From Xylogone sp. PMI_703 (lineage: Eukaryota > Ascomycota > Leotiomycetes): a stretch of 64,000 nt of DNA. Shown in pieces: positions 34,544 through 47,800 of the stretch; within the stretch, counting starts at the first letter, position 1, and every line of letters starts with the position of its first letter. The notes beneath the pieces were generated by a model. That model did no database searches. It saw only the letters and a program-made list of their open reading frames with translations, and was not told the origin of the DNA. The position numbers and the translations under genes are program-made. The DNA lies in NCBI GenBank assembly GCA_021399445.1, contig JAJTUQ010000006.1, positions 1,674,001 to 1,738,000 of the forward strand, given 5' to 3'.

Positions 34544-34551
34544 TTTATTAA

Positions 34552-35204
34552 GCCTGCTAATTTTGTCTCGAGGTAAACGTACTAACTGCATTGTTCATCC
34601 TCTCCAAATCTACTTCAGTCATACGCAACAATCTTAATACTACAGTGTTGAAGAGCTTACTTGAACTCCAGCGCCACAACATTTGGAGCACAACGTTTAT
34701 GAGTCGTCTCGTAAGTCGTACGCCACGCTCGAACTCTATATCGAACGTGTCCGCATCGGAGTTCCACCTGGGTGTAGTCACACATGGTGTTCAGGGTTTA
34801 GATTTACAATGGTAGGTCTCAGAGCAAGGCAGACAAATTGCGAACCAGTTAGCCTAGCGGCTTTACTGTACTTATAATAGGCACCGATATTAACTAGGAA
34901 CCTAGTATATGCAACTCTTAAATACAGTTAATGCTCCAGGTCGATAGAAAGCCGGGAAATTGCAGAATTGAGGGTGTTCCTAAGCTTTGTCAGTCGCTCA
35001 TTGTTGGCTCTGGATTCCGATCCATAATTCTAAAATGTCCTCGATCATAAAATTCAATCCTTATAACAGAAACTATTGTCTCATCAGAATTAATTTGCCG
35101 GTAGATTAGAGAACGAAGACCCCAGTATTAGTCTTAAGGCAGGCCTTTTCATGTAACAGTAGATACTAGGCTACAAGTTCCTTCTAGCATAAAGAAAGTA
35201 CAAT
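34552..35204. other. No gene seen
   Basis: Mixed DNA with two overlapping short frames (34557-34781 minus, 34591-34877 plus) that look like shadows of each other. I recognise no product. Confidence 0.35.
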
Positions 35205-35210
35205 TAGTTA

Positions 35211-35284
35211 TCCCCTCAAACGCCAGGGGCCACTGGTAACGTGATGCCTAAGGTGTTGCCAGTGGCCCCTGGCGTTTGAGGGGA
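35211..35284. repeat. 74-bp foldback element with flanking direct repeat
   Basis: Nearly perfect hairpin: 30-bp arms (35211-35240 and 35255-35284) with a single mismatch around a 14-base loop (gtgatgcctaaggt). The arms start TCCCCTCAAACGCC. A 6-bp direct repeat TAGTTA (35205-35210, 35285-35290) borders it, like a target duplication. It looks like a transposable element reduced to its inverted repeats. Confidence 0.8.
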
Positions 35285-35601
35285 TAGTTATTGTTATGAA
35301 CCAACCAGGGTATATATAGGTGACTAAGCAATTATTCAGATCCTGGTGGTATAACTGGCGTACTCCTACAACTTGGTATGCAATAAGTGCATATTGCTCA
35401 GGCTGTTCCCACTTGCTCTCTGGAGAAGCAATTATCGCAGAACCACCACGATTCTCGAGGGGCATACTTCGTGATTGGTGGTCATGGACCCGTCATCTCT
35501 CTAAGGCGCCCTGTCGAGACAGCCTCGTTTTTCTCTCAGCCTTTAATTCCGCCTTGGTTTTACGTTCTGTCATTTAATTATTTTATTCATGTATCATTAT
35601 C

Positions 35602-38341
35602 ATGGAGCCGCTGACAGCCCTCTCATTTGCAGGAACCATTATCCAATTTGTTGATTTCGGGACAAAGTTGCTTTCCAAAACCTCTGAGCTCTACAAATCT
35701 TCTGTGGGGACGCTGCAAACAAATGATGAGCTTGAATTGGTAACGACAGATCTCCGCGGCCTCGTTACGAAGTTAAAAGTCTCAAATTGTTCAAATGGCG
35801 AGCCAGAAGACTCGTACGACGGTATTGCACAACAAACAAGCTTCTCAAGGCTATGCGACGAAGCTGCGGTGTTGGCGGAGGAGCTAATTGGGCGGTTGGA
35901 GAAGTTGAAAGTCAAAGATGGGAAACGCAGGATATGGCGAAGTCTCAAGCAGGCGATAGAGACCGCTTGGTCAGAGAAGGAGGTGGCTAGCATGAAGCAG
36001 CGTTTATTATCATTTAGGGAGGCCTTAGAGACAAGGGTATTGTTTTCTATTAGGTTTGTAAATCTTTTCCTCGAGAGCTGGTAGCGTAGACTTACGTACT
36101 ATTAGAGAGAAAATGGACGCTCAATCGACCCGCATATCTTCTCGGTTTGACACCCTTGACCGACAGACTCAGCAAATCTTGTTATCTATAATTGAAAGTA
36201 GTCGCTTTGCCACAAATGAGATATCTCGAGAAATCCGGGAGCAGATGACGGTACAAACTATTGCCTTCACGCAGCTCTTAAGTCGAATTGGATCCCTTGA
36301 TCGAAGCGAACATCTTCAAATTCGTCGGACAATGTTCCAAGAGATATGCGAGAAAGCTGGCATCGAATCATTGCATTCTATGGAAGACAATGTTGGTGAA
36401 ATTGTTGCGAAAATAGAAATGCTTGATGTTTCTGCTGCTGCAGAACTTAGAACTCGCGAGAGCGTGCATACTGGGATTCTTCAAAGTCTCTATTACCCTG
36501 CAATGTCGGAGCGCTATGAAGAAGTGCAGGAGGCACATGCTGAGACTTTCGAATGGGCGTTTCATGATTTAACAGCGGAACAGCAGACATGGAGTAACCT
36601 TTCACGATGGCTCAAGGGTGGTGAGGGCGTATACTGGGTTAGTGGAAAGGCTGGCTCCGGAAAATCAACATTTATGAAGTATATTTATGATGATGGTCGA
36701 ACTCGTGGGCATCTCAGGAAGTGGGCTAATGGGACACCACTTTGTGTGGCAACGTTCTTCTTCTGGAATAGTGGAACAAAAGAGCAGAAATCTCAAAGTG
36801 GGCTATTTCGCGCACTCCTCTTCCAAGTCCTTGAGAAGCATCCGGAACTGGGTCCCGTGGTTTTTCCAGCAATATGGACAAAATTGTATTCAAAGGCAGT
36901 CAGTCAGCTCTTAGAACAGTCCACAGAGCCCACAGTCTCCTGGTCTCTCAAACAACTTAAGGCCGGGTTCCGAGCTCTCATATATCAAAAGCAAATTCCT
37001 CTTAAAATTTGTTTCTTGATAGATGGCTTGGATGAGTTTGATGGTGATCATGAAGAAATTGCAGGATTATTTCAAGAGATTTCCCGCTTTGAAAATATTA
37101 AGGTGTGTTTGTCAAGCCGGCCTTGGGTCATTTTCCAATACCTCTTTGAGGGAAGTCCAAACTTGCGCCTCCAAAACTTGACCTATCCAGATATCGAACG
37201 CTACGTGCAGGACAAATTGGCAAGAAATTCGGCTTTTCAGAGACTAGCAGAGCAAGAGGAAGAAGCGGCTCACGCTTTGATGCGTGAAATCGTAGACAAA
37301 GCAGACGGTGTATTTCTGTGGGTCAAACTTGTTGTGGGATCTCTTCTTAATGGCATCAGAAATAGAGATGAAATGTCTCATCTGTGGGAGCGACTGCGGC
37401 TCCTTCCTAGAGAGCTTGAGCCTCTTTACAGTCGATTGTTGGATCTAGTTGAGCCAATCTACCTGGTATGGGTTTCAAAAACTTTCCAAATCCTCCGAAA
37501 TAATAGAGATCTGAGCGAATTTCCTTTTCCCGAGTCTCCGGGAGAAACAAGATGTGTTGAAGGACTAAGTGTCCTTGGCTTTTACCTTGCTATGAATAGC
37601 GATTTTAGTATGGAAACGATGAAAAATATACACCCAGACACACTGGAACATAAGCTCGAAGCCAAGTGTGCGGATACGATAGTTCAGCTCACTGCACGCT
37701 GTGCCGGCTTGTTAGAAGTTTCGAATATGAAAGGAAAAGATACCACTGGGGCAAAATCTTTCATTCGGTACTTTCACAGAACGGCACAGGACTTCTTACA
37801 TACCGATACATATTGGTCGAAAATCCAGATGCAGACAGCAAACTCGGAATTCAACCCCAACGTGTGTATGATGCAATCATGCATCTTGCAAGCCATGTTC
37901 AATTATAAATGCCACCAAGAACCAAAATCACTCACTGGCCCCTTTGCAGAACTTGATATGGAGCATCTCGTCCCGCGATGTAAGATGGATGAAGAAACAA
38001 CAGCACTGGCAAAGGATTTTATGATTTATGCTTATCATGCAGACACACAGACAGAGGCTTTTAAAGCTCAATCAGTAATGATTGATCAGTTTAATAATCT
38101 TTTGGTGGATAACTGGATTAATCACTTGTACCCAAGCTTATTAGGTTTTCCAGCATTTCTAGAGCTTGCGGCTATGTATAATCTCAAAGGCTACACACGC
38201 TTAAAGCTCAACTCGCAAACTAAAGAGCATGCCGGAGAGAATGCGACAGCCTTATTACGTTACATGCTACCCGACAGAGATTGCTATGTAATGCATGGCT
38301 TACCTTTTCCGCAAGTTGAGATGGTCTCGATTCTTCTTTAA
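35602..38341 (+). CDS. NLR/STAND receptor with NPHP3-type P-loop NTPase
   Basis: Exons 35602-36053 and 36106-38341 joined by a 52-bp intron give 895 aa. N-terminal part: MEPLTALSFAGTIIQFVDFG, a fungal STAND N-terminal helical region followed by coiled-coil-like sequence (VLFSIREKMDAQ across the junction). NTPase: Walker A VSGKAGSGKSTFM (about 328-340) and Walker B KICFLIDGLDEFDGDH (about 450), then SSRPW sensor-like motif, then helices with YFHRTAQDFLHT, as in fungal NACHT-type receptors. Such proteins detect self/non-self or pathogen signals and can trigger regulated cell death. The frame stops at TAA 38339-38341 right after MVSILL, but continues open for 141 codons (next entry). The start is the first ATG of the family-like N-terminus. 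Confidence 0.88.
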
Positions 38342-38764
38342 CTTGGTGCTGACTGTAATGAAAGAGGACAATCTAGAAGTCTGTGGGAGAATACGCTGAG
38401 GTTTTTTATGGTGAACAAGGAAGAAGAAGTAGAAGAAGTTGATATATGGACTGCCGAACCAAAGAAGAGATACGATCCCAAACCTGTTCAACTAAAATAT
38501 CTTCAGATTATGGATGTGCTTGTATTGTCAGGAGCTGACCCGCAATGCTGCATAACATGCTATCAACCACAATTAATCGAATATAGAGCCGTTAGCGTTG
38601 TACAGGAATTCTTGATCAAGGATTTCCCTCTTGAGGCGGCTCCTATTCTCCGTGGGATTCAACAAGCGATGCAACCACAGCCACGCAGAACAAACGGCAA
38701 ACGTCGGCGAGACGAAGATGATGAGTGCCAGATTGAAAGACCTAAACAAAAGAAGCGACCATAA
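38342..38764 (+). pseudogene. In-frame 3' continuation of the NLR after a TAA
   Basis: Same frame as the NLR. It begins LGADCNERGQS, so the junction MVSILL-stop-LGADCN reads like an ankyrin-type 'LLxxGADxN' turn whose Gln codon CAA became TAA. It then runs 141 codons to a basic, nuclear-localisation-like tail (NGKRRRDED...RPKQKKRP) and a normal stop at 38762. Either the receptor has been shortened by a nonsense change, or read-through or editing would be needed. The codon texture is as good as in the main frame, so the change looks recent. Confidence 0.65.
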
Positions 38765-40819
38765 TGAGCTGCCGTGGATGTTTGATATTTTCTCAATAAA
38801 GCTGTAGGCAATATTCTTCTCGATGGTGGACTGAAATACGGCCGGCCACGCATAGAGATGAGGCAAACTTAACTGTTATTGTCTCATATCTGGACCTATC
38901 TCTACATAACCGGGCTAGAGTTGATACTTCGTAGTATGCCGGGTAATCTACTCTAAACAAATTTGTTTACTATTTTCACAAGGGGTACATCTCATCATTC
39001 GACGAGGGAACAGATCCATGACTAAGGACCCTCAGTCATCCTCGAATGCACTACAACGACAGCATACTTATTTAATGCACTTCTTGGGGTCAACTCCGAG
39101 ACATACGGCAAGCTATACGGCATGGCTGCCGAAGACTCCTGGATTACGAATATGACTAGTCTCTTGTTGCGATGACCTCTTCCCTACTGCTCAGCTTTTC
39201 ATGCTGATTTGTTGGGGACAGAACTTTCAAAGTTCTAGTGACTGGTGGTGGAGAGAACAGGTATAGGATTAGTTGCATAGTTTCTTTTTTATTTATTTTT
39301 GCAGTCATACTCTATTTGGACTATGTAATCGGCATCTGTGGAGACTCCTAGAGCTATACAGTAGTACACAGCGCCACTAGGGAGGATTCCGTACTACACC
39401 ACAAATTCAAAGTATTCCCATTCTGAACTAACGCTAAGGGCCTTGCAAGTGATACTATTGGCTTAATAGAGCGGCATCCAGTGGTAAGGATGTATGCACT
39501 AGGCAGTAGTTTGAAGGGTCGAGACTGTACTTATTCAGACGCAGCTAAAAGATACAGGCATACCAACACAGGAGATTTGAATTATATAATAGGGACCACT
39601 GTTAGTTATTGGACTTTCATGATGCCGAGGCGCAAGTATACAAGCCGATTGGATATATCGAAAGCTCGTGGGCTAATTGGCCTTGTACAGAGAGCAGGAG
39701 GAGGATTAAAATTGTGTGAGCTCGCCCAGCTATGCTCTGTGTAATATTATTAGGGGGCTCTAAGACTCAGTTGGCTCACTTGCGTGACGTTTTCCTCCTT
39801 TCTAATAGACATTCAAAAGAGGTGTTGTTCCAAATGGGGGGAGGTTGGTCAGGCCGTATAACAATAGCTGCTTCTACATTCTTGACTAGCAAAGCGGTTT
39901 AACTGTTAGTTACGCTCGACTAGCTCTTCTCTCTTGTACTTCTTGTACCAGTCTCCTATAAGACCAAATAATCAAGTTCAATCAAGAAATCCTCTGAAGA
40001 AATAGACGCGTAGGTCATAGAAGGCAGAACAGGGTTGACAAATGGAATAGTGACCAGGTTTCTACTCTTCTCTTATCGCAAAGCACTGCACGACAGAAAG
40101 AACAATAGGGCAAGCTCGGCCCTGACGGCCTGAGCGATCTGCAAAGCTGCTTAGGTGGTGGATTCTCCTCTCGTTCAGCAGAAATGTCTGCTACTACCCA
40201 TTGACTAGGGTCTACTACACGAAGCAGAATTTGAAGAACACATTGAAACCTTGTACTCAGTGTTCTAAATCACTTAGCAGTCCATTGAAAACAGCCAGTC
40301 ACTTACCAATAGCATTGAGAAACACTTCACGCTCAGACAGTCCTTCGAAGAAACAATCTGTGATACACGGGTGAAGAAAGATATCCCTTCCAGCTACCTT
40401 GCTAGAGTTGTCAAGTTTTGGGCCTGTAATCCTGGAATCCGTCATTCCCTCCTGTGTGTGGTATATGTGAACCTATTTCAACCCTCGCATCCTGTACAAT
40501 CAATTGGATCCCTTTATGAACAAGATAACACAAGGTACGGCGAAGAAAGCCGACGATATGTGAGCCGAGCGTTATCATGGTCCTGGACTTCTTCTATAGA
40601 TAGCCCTGATATGGCTCATTTACATCGAGTAGTAACAATATCTACGGCAAAATCATAGACGGTATTCTTGACATCGAAATGAGCCCAGCCCATCACCCTG
40701 ACTGTTTCACTAATCAATAACTACCACCTGAACTGAACCGTCGAGATATTAAGTGGATATACGTTCCTAATAGTGGCCTTGGGACTTCAGTTATCATGAC
40801 GATATTTATATCTCGGGAA
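38765..40819. other. No gene supported
   Basis: Two kilobases with only short open frames (39481-39744 and 40371-40658, plus strand) whose products I do not recognise. Mixed base composition, no repeats noticed. Could hold decayed genes. Confidence 0.35.
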
Positions 40820-41730
40820 CAGCTAGACCAGAAGAGCCACGATAACTGTAGGTACTCCCAGTCCGATTCCGGCACCTAGCGCTATTTTATCTGATACTTG
40901 TAACTCACCACTTTGACTTTCTGTTGTAGAGTTGTCTGCAGGTCGAGTAGAGCTCTGTAAACGAGGAAGGAGCTTAGGTTTGTGTGGAAACTGTATTGCT
41001 TGATGTCTGTAGTCCTGATCCGCTGTCACCACCTTGAGCAGTAGATCTTTTCGCGTAGTCTTGAGTAATGGCAGACGAAGAGGTGCGTTCACTTTGCGTG
41101 GAAACGGCGCTACTAGTGGTAATAGTAGTACTAGTTGTTTCTGTACTTGTCGAAATAGCACTGGCCCCGCTAACTAACAGTACCTCTGTTATTAATACAG
41201 TATGCGAGTTGTAAAACGGATTTCACGCCTACGCGAGTGAGAGGTTGTAGTTCTGTATAGAGTTATTAAGGCATTGACGGATTCGCAACCATACACTCGA
41301 AATAATGGAGTTGTGTCTCCAATGTAATTGTACCCAACCACCGTTATGTAGTTATCTGTAGGACTGGACGAAAACGAAGCTTCGCAAATATTCGCCACCA
41401 CCAAATATACACAAAGGTGAAGGGAAATCCTAAGAGGGTTGGGGAGTGAGTACCATGCATAAGGGCGTCCTTGATATTGTAACATCGGCCCAGTGCAAGT
41501 GGTTGCGGAAATGCAGCCTTGTGAACTACACAATCCCCAAGAGCTGTTTGTTTCGAGAGGATGGCGTGGAACACGCTACGCAAGAATCTAGAGACCAGTA
41601 ATTTATGTTCAATAGAATCCCTAACATGATTAGGGTATGTCGCATATGAACCTGACCCAGCCGATAGATAGCCCATAAAACCTGAATATTGCTGGTTACA
41701 TGTGCTTCCCCGTCTTGGCAGTAAACTCAA
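40820..41730 (-). pseudogene. Degenerate fungal cell-surface (Ser/Thr-rich, single-TM) protein
   Basis: Minus-strand pieces in shifting frames fit a membrane-anchored surface protein: a Cys-containing ectodomain scrap (SSWGLCSSQGCISATTCTGP, about 41555-41490), then a Ser/Thr-rich stalk (TSTETTSTTITTSSAVSTQS, about 41145-41090). A different frame follows, ending in SGELQVSDKIALGAGIGLGV plus PTVIVALLV, a typical transmembrane anchor. At least two frame changes separate the pieces, so the gene appears dead unless undetected introns repair it. Family-level naming is not possible. Confidence 0.4.
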
Positions 41731-41783
41731 AGGTGCAGGGGTGATAATCGAGGTTGAAGCTACAGGTGGGTGGATCGGGGTCG

Positions 41784-42523
41784 TTCACAGCAATTTTAAA
41801 CCCCCCCGAGGCCATCTTTGAACCGCACTAGGCCTAAACCAAGCGATTTGTGTGGGGGGAAATTGGCCTCGGATGGCAGTGCACGATTGCCTGTCTACCA
41901 TTTATTATCTTCACAGCATTTTTAAATGCATCCGAGGCCACCCACCAGATCCTTGTCTATCGTATACGCCAGAGTTTATCCAACAAATCTGGATCAAGTC
42001 TTGAGCAGCCTCATATGATGACTCGCGGTGCAGCCCAAAAGAGAATACACTTTTACAAACTCAAGTAGCGGTTGACGATCGCATATCTCTCCACAAAAGG
42101 CACTACTAGCACGGGCATCCTTGGCCCGCTTGGTAGAGGAAGTGTAAAGATTTGCAGGTGCCATGCACCGATGAACTACAAGATTTAATAGATATTTGCA
42201 CGCCTACCTAGATATCATCGTATGATTGCACAACTGGTGAGTTAGCTAGCTAATATAGTCTCGGTCTGCTTGATTCTCCAATTATTTAATTACGTGCTTG
42301 CAATGCTGTATATTTTGAGAGAGACCGTTTAATCAGAACGTCCTGGAGATTTTAAGGTTAATACACTTGTAGCAAGCGGCATCGACTACTGCTTAGTCGA
42401 CTTGTGGTGCAGCCCTTAGGTGAGCTTAAAATTGCTGTGAAATGCTGGGGCTATGGCTGCTGCGCCTCGATTGCGTAGGTATGGGACAGAGTAGCCCTCA
42501 GTTTAGTTTAAAATTGCTGTGAA
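41784..42523. repeat. Four copies of a 17-bp dispersed motif (TTCACAGCAWTTTTAAA)
   Basis: Forward copies at 41784-41800 and 41910-41926, both followed within a few bases by CCGAGGCCA; reverse-complement copies at 42425-42441 and 42507-42523. They form nested inverted pairs (740 and 532 bp apart) in the space upstream of the HET gene. Three more copies lie at 52480-52496, 52561-52577 and 53578-53594. Probably terminal motifs of short non-autonomous elements. Confidence 0.65.
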
Positions 42524-42678
42524 GGGACAGTACCGTTGGTTGGCAGGCAGGCTCACGATGTTCTTCGGCGGGCACCCAAAAATTTTCTTGGGGGGCGGTG
42601 CTGCTTGCTCGTATGGCATCCAGAACCACGCAATATTGATGAGAGGAGCAGTTCTCCTCTCATCGATAATTTTATGCC

Positions 42679-44677
42679 ATGAGCGAGAAATTTCAAATTC
42701 CTGTCAGGCGAAAAAGGGGCCAATCCATGACTGATGATACGAACCCGGCCCCGTCACAAGTCAAAAGAATTCGGGAAGGCATTCCTGATCTGTCCTCTCC
42801 ACTATGTTCCCTCTGCACGCTCATGTTCTCCCACCAGGGCTGGGAATATCTTAACTCGCTAGGCGGCTTCCGCCATTGGACCCATGATCAGTGTGCAGTT
42901 TCTGAAGCGGGAGGTTGTAGAATGTGCAAGTTCATCATTTTTACTGTCCATGAAGAACACGATACTCATTGGGCAGGCGATGATCGACTGATATTTTGGA
43001 ACTTCCGAAATTCACATACGAGCCTGAGCTCTGACACTCGGCTGCGTGGTATCTATGGGCTTAAAGGCAGCCTTGCGTCTGTCCCCGATAAATGTGTCAT
43101 TACGATCTATCCATTTGCCAGAAAGGGTAAATATTCTGTATCGTTTCCAAGATGAGGATAGCGTCTGAAAGAACTCAGGTGATCCTGCTGCAGAAATTGT
43201 ACGCCGGAGGCCGCTCCACAGGAGTGTTGAGAGCGACAAAGTGTTTAAAGCAGCCCAGTCCCTTATTAGAGAATGTATGAACGTTGAGAACCCTCATAAA
43301 CATTGTCGGTATTCGCGTGACACCGTGCTTCCGACGAGGGTTCTTGATGTTGGCAAGCCTGAGGATGTTCGGCCGACAGTCAAACTGCGAGTCAATGAGT
43401 CGGAAACCCATGCGCCATATCTTGCACTGAGCTACTGTTGGGGAAAGCAGCCTAAACCCACAGCACCAGTTCAACCGCTTCTGCTACGGAGAGATACTCT
43501 TCAAAACTTAGTGGCTGATGTCAGGCTGGAGAGTCTCCAGCAGTCTATACAGGACGCTATCTTAGTAACCCGGAAGCTTGGCTTTCGGTATCTGTGGGTC
43601 GATGCTCTGTGTATTATCCAAGACTGCAAGATCGACAAAGCCAAAGAAATTTCTCGGATGGCGTCTATCTACAAGAATGCTGCCATAACCATCGCGGCAT
43701 CTTTTTCCAAAGGTGCGACAGAAGGGTTTCTTTCAAAGCGGATCAAGTCCTACTGTCCCAAAAACGAGCTTCGTATCCCTGTGCCAGACAAGGGAGAAGG
43801 AACTGTATACCTTTCCGCAAAATCATACGAGCCCAAACATCCTCTGGATAAGAGAGGTTGGGCGCTACAAGAATTCATGCTATCATCAAGGATGCTTATA
43901 TTCTCCGACTACGAGCTTCTGTGGCAGTGTAAGGAAGTGGAGCTTCGGGGAGTTACTGGAAATGGACTTGAATATCTCCAACCACTAGAAGCTCTTCCCT
44001 GGACTGTCTTTGATGATGACGGAGAACCCTATTTTGGAAACCTTGATTCTGACAAGATTTACCTCTGGAAAACGATCGTCCAGCAGTATACAAAACGCAA
44101 GCTGACAGACCCCGAAGATAGACTTCCGGCAGTCACAGGCATAATCTCAGAGCTGGAAACGCTATGGAGGGATATGAATATCTACGGCCTCTGGAAAAAG
44201 TGGTTCATAGAATTGTTAGCATGGTACAAGCCACAGGAAGAGAGAGAGCAGGCACGGTGTCTTAAGCGGGCACCCAGCTGGTCTTGGGTATCTCTCAACG
44301 GTGTGATCAACTACGAAGGGTCCTTCTTAACTGAATATGCGAAAGTCAAGTCACTGACGGTATCAATTATAGAGTTGACATGTCATATCATTCAAGACGA
44401 TAAGATAGATGCCGAGAAAATTCCTACGATAGTAGAGCGACCAGATTTGGCGAATCCAAGCGATGATTTCCGGCAAAGAGGGCTCGAACATAATGACGTA
44501 GAATATTTGCTTTTAGGAACAACGAAAGGAGATGGGGATACCGAGAAGGGTATCGGCCTACTCGTAATAGAAGTAAGTACAAGAGTTTATCGAAGAATCG
44601 GTTTGGCTATCTTTGCGGATATGACTTTATGGAGGCATGCGGAACGACGCGATATCATATTGGAGCCGAAGTTATAA
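42679..44677 (+). CDS. HET-domain (heterokaryon incompatibility) protein
   Basis: Exons 42679-43126 and 43179-44677 (52-bp intron, GTAAAT donor, CTCAG acceptor) give 648 aa. The N-terminus has a Cys-rich region (PLCSLCTLMF, GCRMCKF) often seen before HET domains. The HET domain (about 225-385) shows its three blocks: YLALSYCWG, GFRYLWVDALCIIQD with ISRMASIYKNAAITIAASF, and KRGWALQEFMLSSRML. The C-terminal part carries APSWSWVSLNG, usual for the family. HET proteins execute incompatibility-type cell death after fusion of unlike hyphae. The frame is undamaged. The gene converges on the C2H2-ended NLR with 212 bp between the stops. A later in-frame Met (42727) is an alternative start. Confidence 0.9.
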
Positions 44678-44889
44678 AGGCAGTACTTCCACCTATATTC
44701 TATGGGTTAAAGAATCAAATTCTAGTCTATCCTGAATCTTTGTATTAAATATACATGGTTATATCACCGTAAATCAGCTATTAGTGGTCGATTCTAGTAT
44801 TCTAGCCACTGCCTACTCTTCAAACTGTATTACCAAACGTTCTAAGAATATCTTGTACTAACGCCCACCAATAGATAGCAGATATTGTA

Positions 44890-47800
44890 CTACGCCCTTC
44901 CCTTAGAGTGAATCTTTTCATGCCTTCTACAGTCATTTATTCTTGTAAATGCCTTGCTGCAAGTTGAGCATTCATATGGACGCTCTCCAAAATGGCTCCT
45001 TTCGTGACCCTTCAAAGTAATTTTCCGGGTGAATTTCTTGCTGCACATGCTGCAAATGAACCGTGAGTTTTCGACACTGGGACGCAGAGCTTCAAAAATG
45101 GAGGGACCTTCGCTCAGATCTGGGTGATAGTTCCGTACGTGTCTTTCTCTGTCCTTTTTAGTGGAGAAGCCAATAGGAGCGAGATTACAATTCATGGGAC
45201 ACGGATAAGGCCTCTCGTGGCGACTGTCATGAAGCTCGCGATCTTTCTTCTTGTCGTAGCCTAAATAAAAGAATTTACAAAGCACCCGCTTGCATTTGAA
45301 GAGATTTGGGCCATAGTAGTCCTCGATAGTATCGTTGAGGTAGGCTGGTGAGCTCGGTTTGAAGTTCTCTTCCAGTACCATTCTGTTATTTTGCAAAGCT
45401 AGGTCGAGCTGAGCAATACCTACCTTGTTACGGTCAGCATATGTACCCTTTTGGTGGGTATATATATGGTTCCATATGCGATCGAGATTTCCGTAGAACG
45501 AGAGTCCGGAGAAACCGGTGAGTTCTGGTGGTGTATGTTGGAGGTCAGCGTGTCGAATTTCCGTGAGACCTGGATCGTACTTGTCGATAAAATCCTGCAA
45601 AGCAGAGTCAAAACTATTTATATAGACTTGGCCGCGATTGCTATCTAAAAACAGGTCCTTGCATGCCGAAACCATCGTGAAAATGTGGCTATACCATTGA
45701 GAACAGGCGTAGTCTTGGAAAGAGAACCAGCCGAGTTGGGCCTTTTCCCGACGTTCATCTTCGTCATAACGATTTGAGAAACTCAGAAGACATAGGTATC
45801 TCAGACACAGTATAGTAAGATCACACTGAACCGCTTGCTCGTTGATGTATTTATTCTGAATGATATAGCTGGTTATCGTTAACTTTGGACACAAAGTTTA
45901 TATGTAAAGACGCTCTCTCTGTCTTACCGTCGAGCCGTTGAGTGAATGATTCGGATGTGACTACCATCTAGAATATGGACTAATGACCCAAGATATTTCG
46001 TGACATTCTGCCGAAGCATCTTTTTGTCGAAGTCGATCCATTGCCTGGACGGGTCGTAAGATAGAATTGACTGCATTTCATGCCATTTTAAGGGTCGTTT
46101 TGCGCAGACAAGCCAGCCCAGCAGAAGCTTAGCGGTTTGCCAGTGGTCCTCACCTTCCGCCAGTTGCAACAACTCGGCCTTGACTGCTCCGAGGAGTTTT
46201 TCATATCTGCGAATAGAAGTCAGATTTATTCTTCATTTGCAACCAACTGCAACGAAATATTATTTCTACATTTGTGACAGCTCCTTCGGCAGCATTTCCT
46301 CTTTGATCCTTTCAAGAAGCTTCTCTTTGGTCGGCTGTTGTAGAAGATACTCAACCGCCAGATGCGCGTAGAGAAACATGTCTACAGTTCTCATTAGTAA
46401 AGGACACTCTACTTTTTATATTTGTTGGAGTCGATATTGACAACACACCTTCGCTCCGACGGCAAATAATACCTTCAATTTGTCTCTCATCGTCTTCAGA
46501 AAGGTTAAAACCACCACCTGTTGCCTGCCTCTCGGAAAATTCGGGTATCCTCTTCTTTACAAAGGCCCTAATGTCGTTTGCATTGTCAGTTGGCTTCAAC
46601 TCAACATACGCGTCTTCTTCCAGCATGATTTTGCGCCTGACCAACTCCGGCATTGGTTGGCTTATGAACAGAACTCTTAGCTGGCCTTGTTTGATCTTGT
46701 TGTCGCACTCTGTAACTTTCCCCGTGAAGAACATCGCAGCTTCACGTATTTCTTCATGTGTCTCACACTCGTCCACTCCGTCAATAATGATATACTGCCT
46801 AGGGTTGTATTCGAAGAAGGTTTCGATAAGATTCTGGGCAACTTTTACGTTTTCTAAGTTTGTACTTCCGCTCGATTTTGCTGTTTCAGCACAAAGGGGC
46901 AGGAGGTCTTCACCAGCATCAACCATTTGATGGAGAATGCCCTTCAGGATGCCGAGGAAAGTTCGATGTTCAGGATCATCTTCCTGGCAGTAGAAATAAT
47001 ACGTTTTGCTATTTTGAGGAATCTCGTATTTCTTCTTTTCCGTGCACAGCTCTTTCAGCTCATCTACGATAAGTGATGCTAATACGGTTTTGCCTATATA
47101 TGATTAGCCCAGTCATACCTTGGATTCTACAGATATCGCTACCAAATCCCCTGCTACCATGAAGCCAGATGGTGGATTCGGGAGGCTGATCTTCTTTCAT
47201 CCAGTCTCTGACTTCACTGTACCTCCTAAATAGCCAGCGACCGGTATCCGGACATATCCTCATGTCTTGGAGCTTCGTGTGAATCGACTGCGTTTTCTTT
47301 GATGCTGAGATCCATGTTATGACGTCTTTCTTTTCGTTTTGTATCCGAATTCTCTGCTCCTCCTCAAAATCTTCTTTAAACCCGCTCAAATCGTTACGAT
47401 AACGGTAAAATTCCATCAGCATACCATGCCAATCTTGAGTAAGATTCGACTCTGGTTCTATGGGCACATCTTGATTACCTTGATTCAAATTCGCTTGAGG
47501 ATTCCGCAGACATAATCCATGCACTTCTATGAACCGCTTATGTCTTCCCAGAGACTCCTCTAAGTGCTTGAATGTGTGGCTCAAAGCTTTCCACGTGGGC
47601 TTATGTAGTTTCAGCCACACTAGAAATTTGAATCAGTATTTGATATTATCGCTATGATTCTGGGTTCAGCCTCACCACTTGACCGAAGAGAAAAGAGTCT
47701 GCATGCAAGCCGATGGAACGTAATAATGTCCTGATAGGCGTACACCAGACATCTTTCGCTCTCTGGTAGCCGAATAAAAAGTCGTATATACTCGTAGAAC

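Noticed and set aside
46480..47072. Plus-strand open frames of 66-119 aa
   Set aside because: Antisense to exon 4 of the C2H2-ended NLR, whose spliced frame is unbroken.
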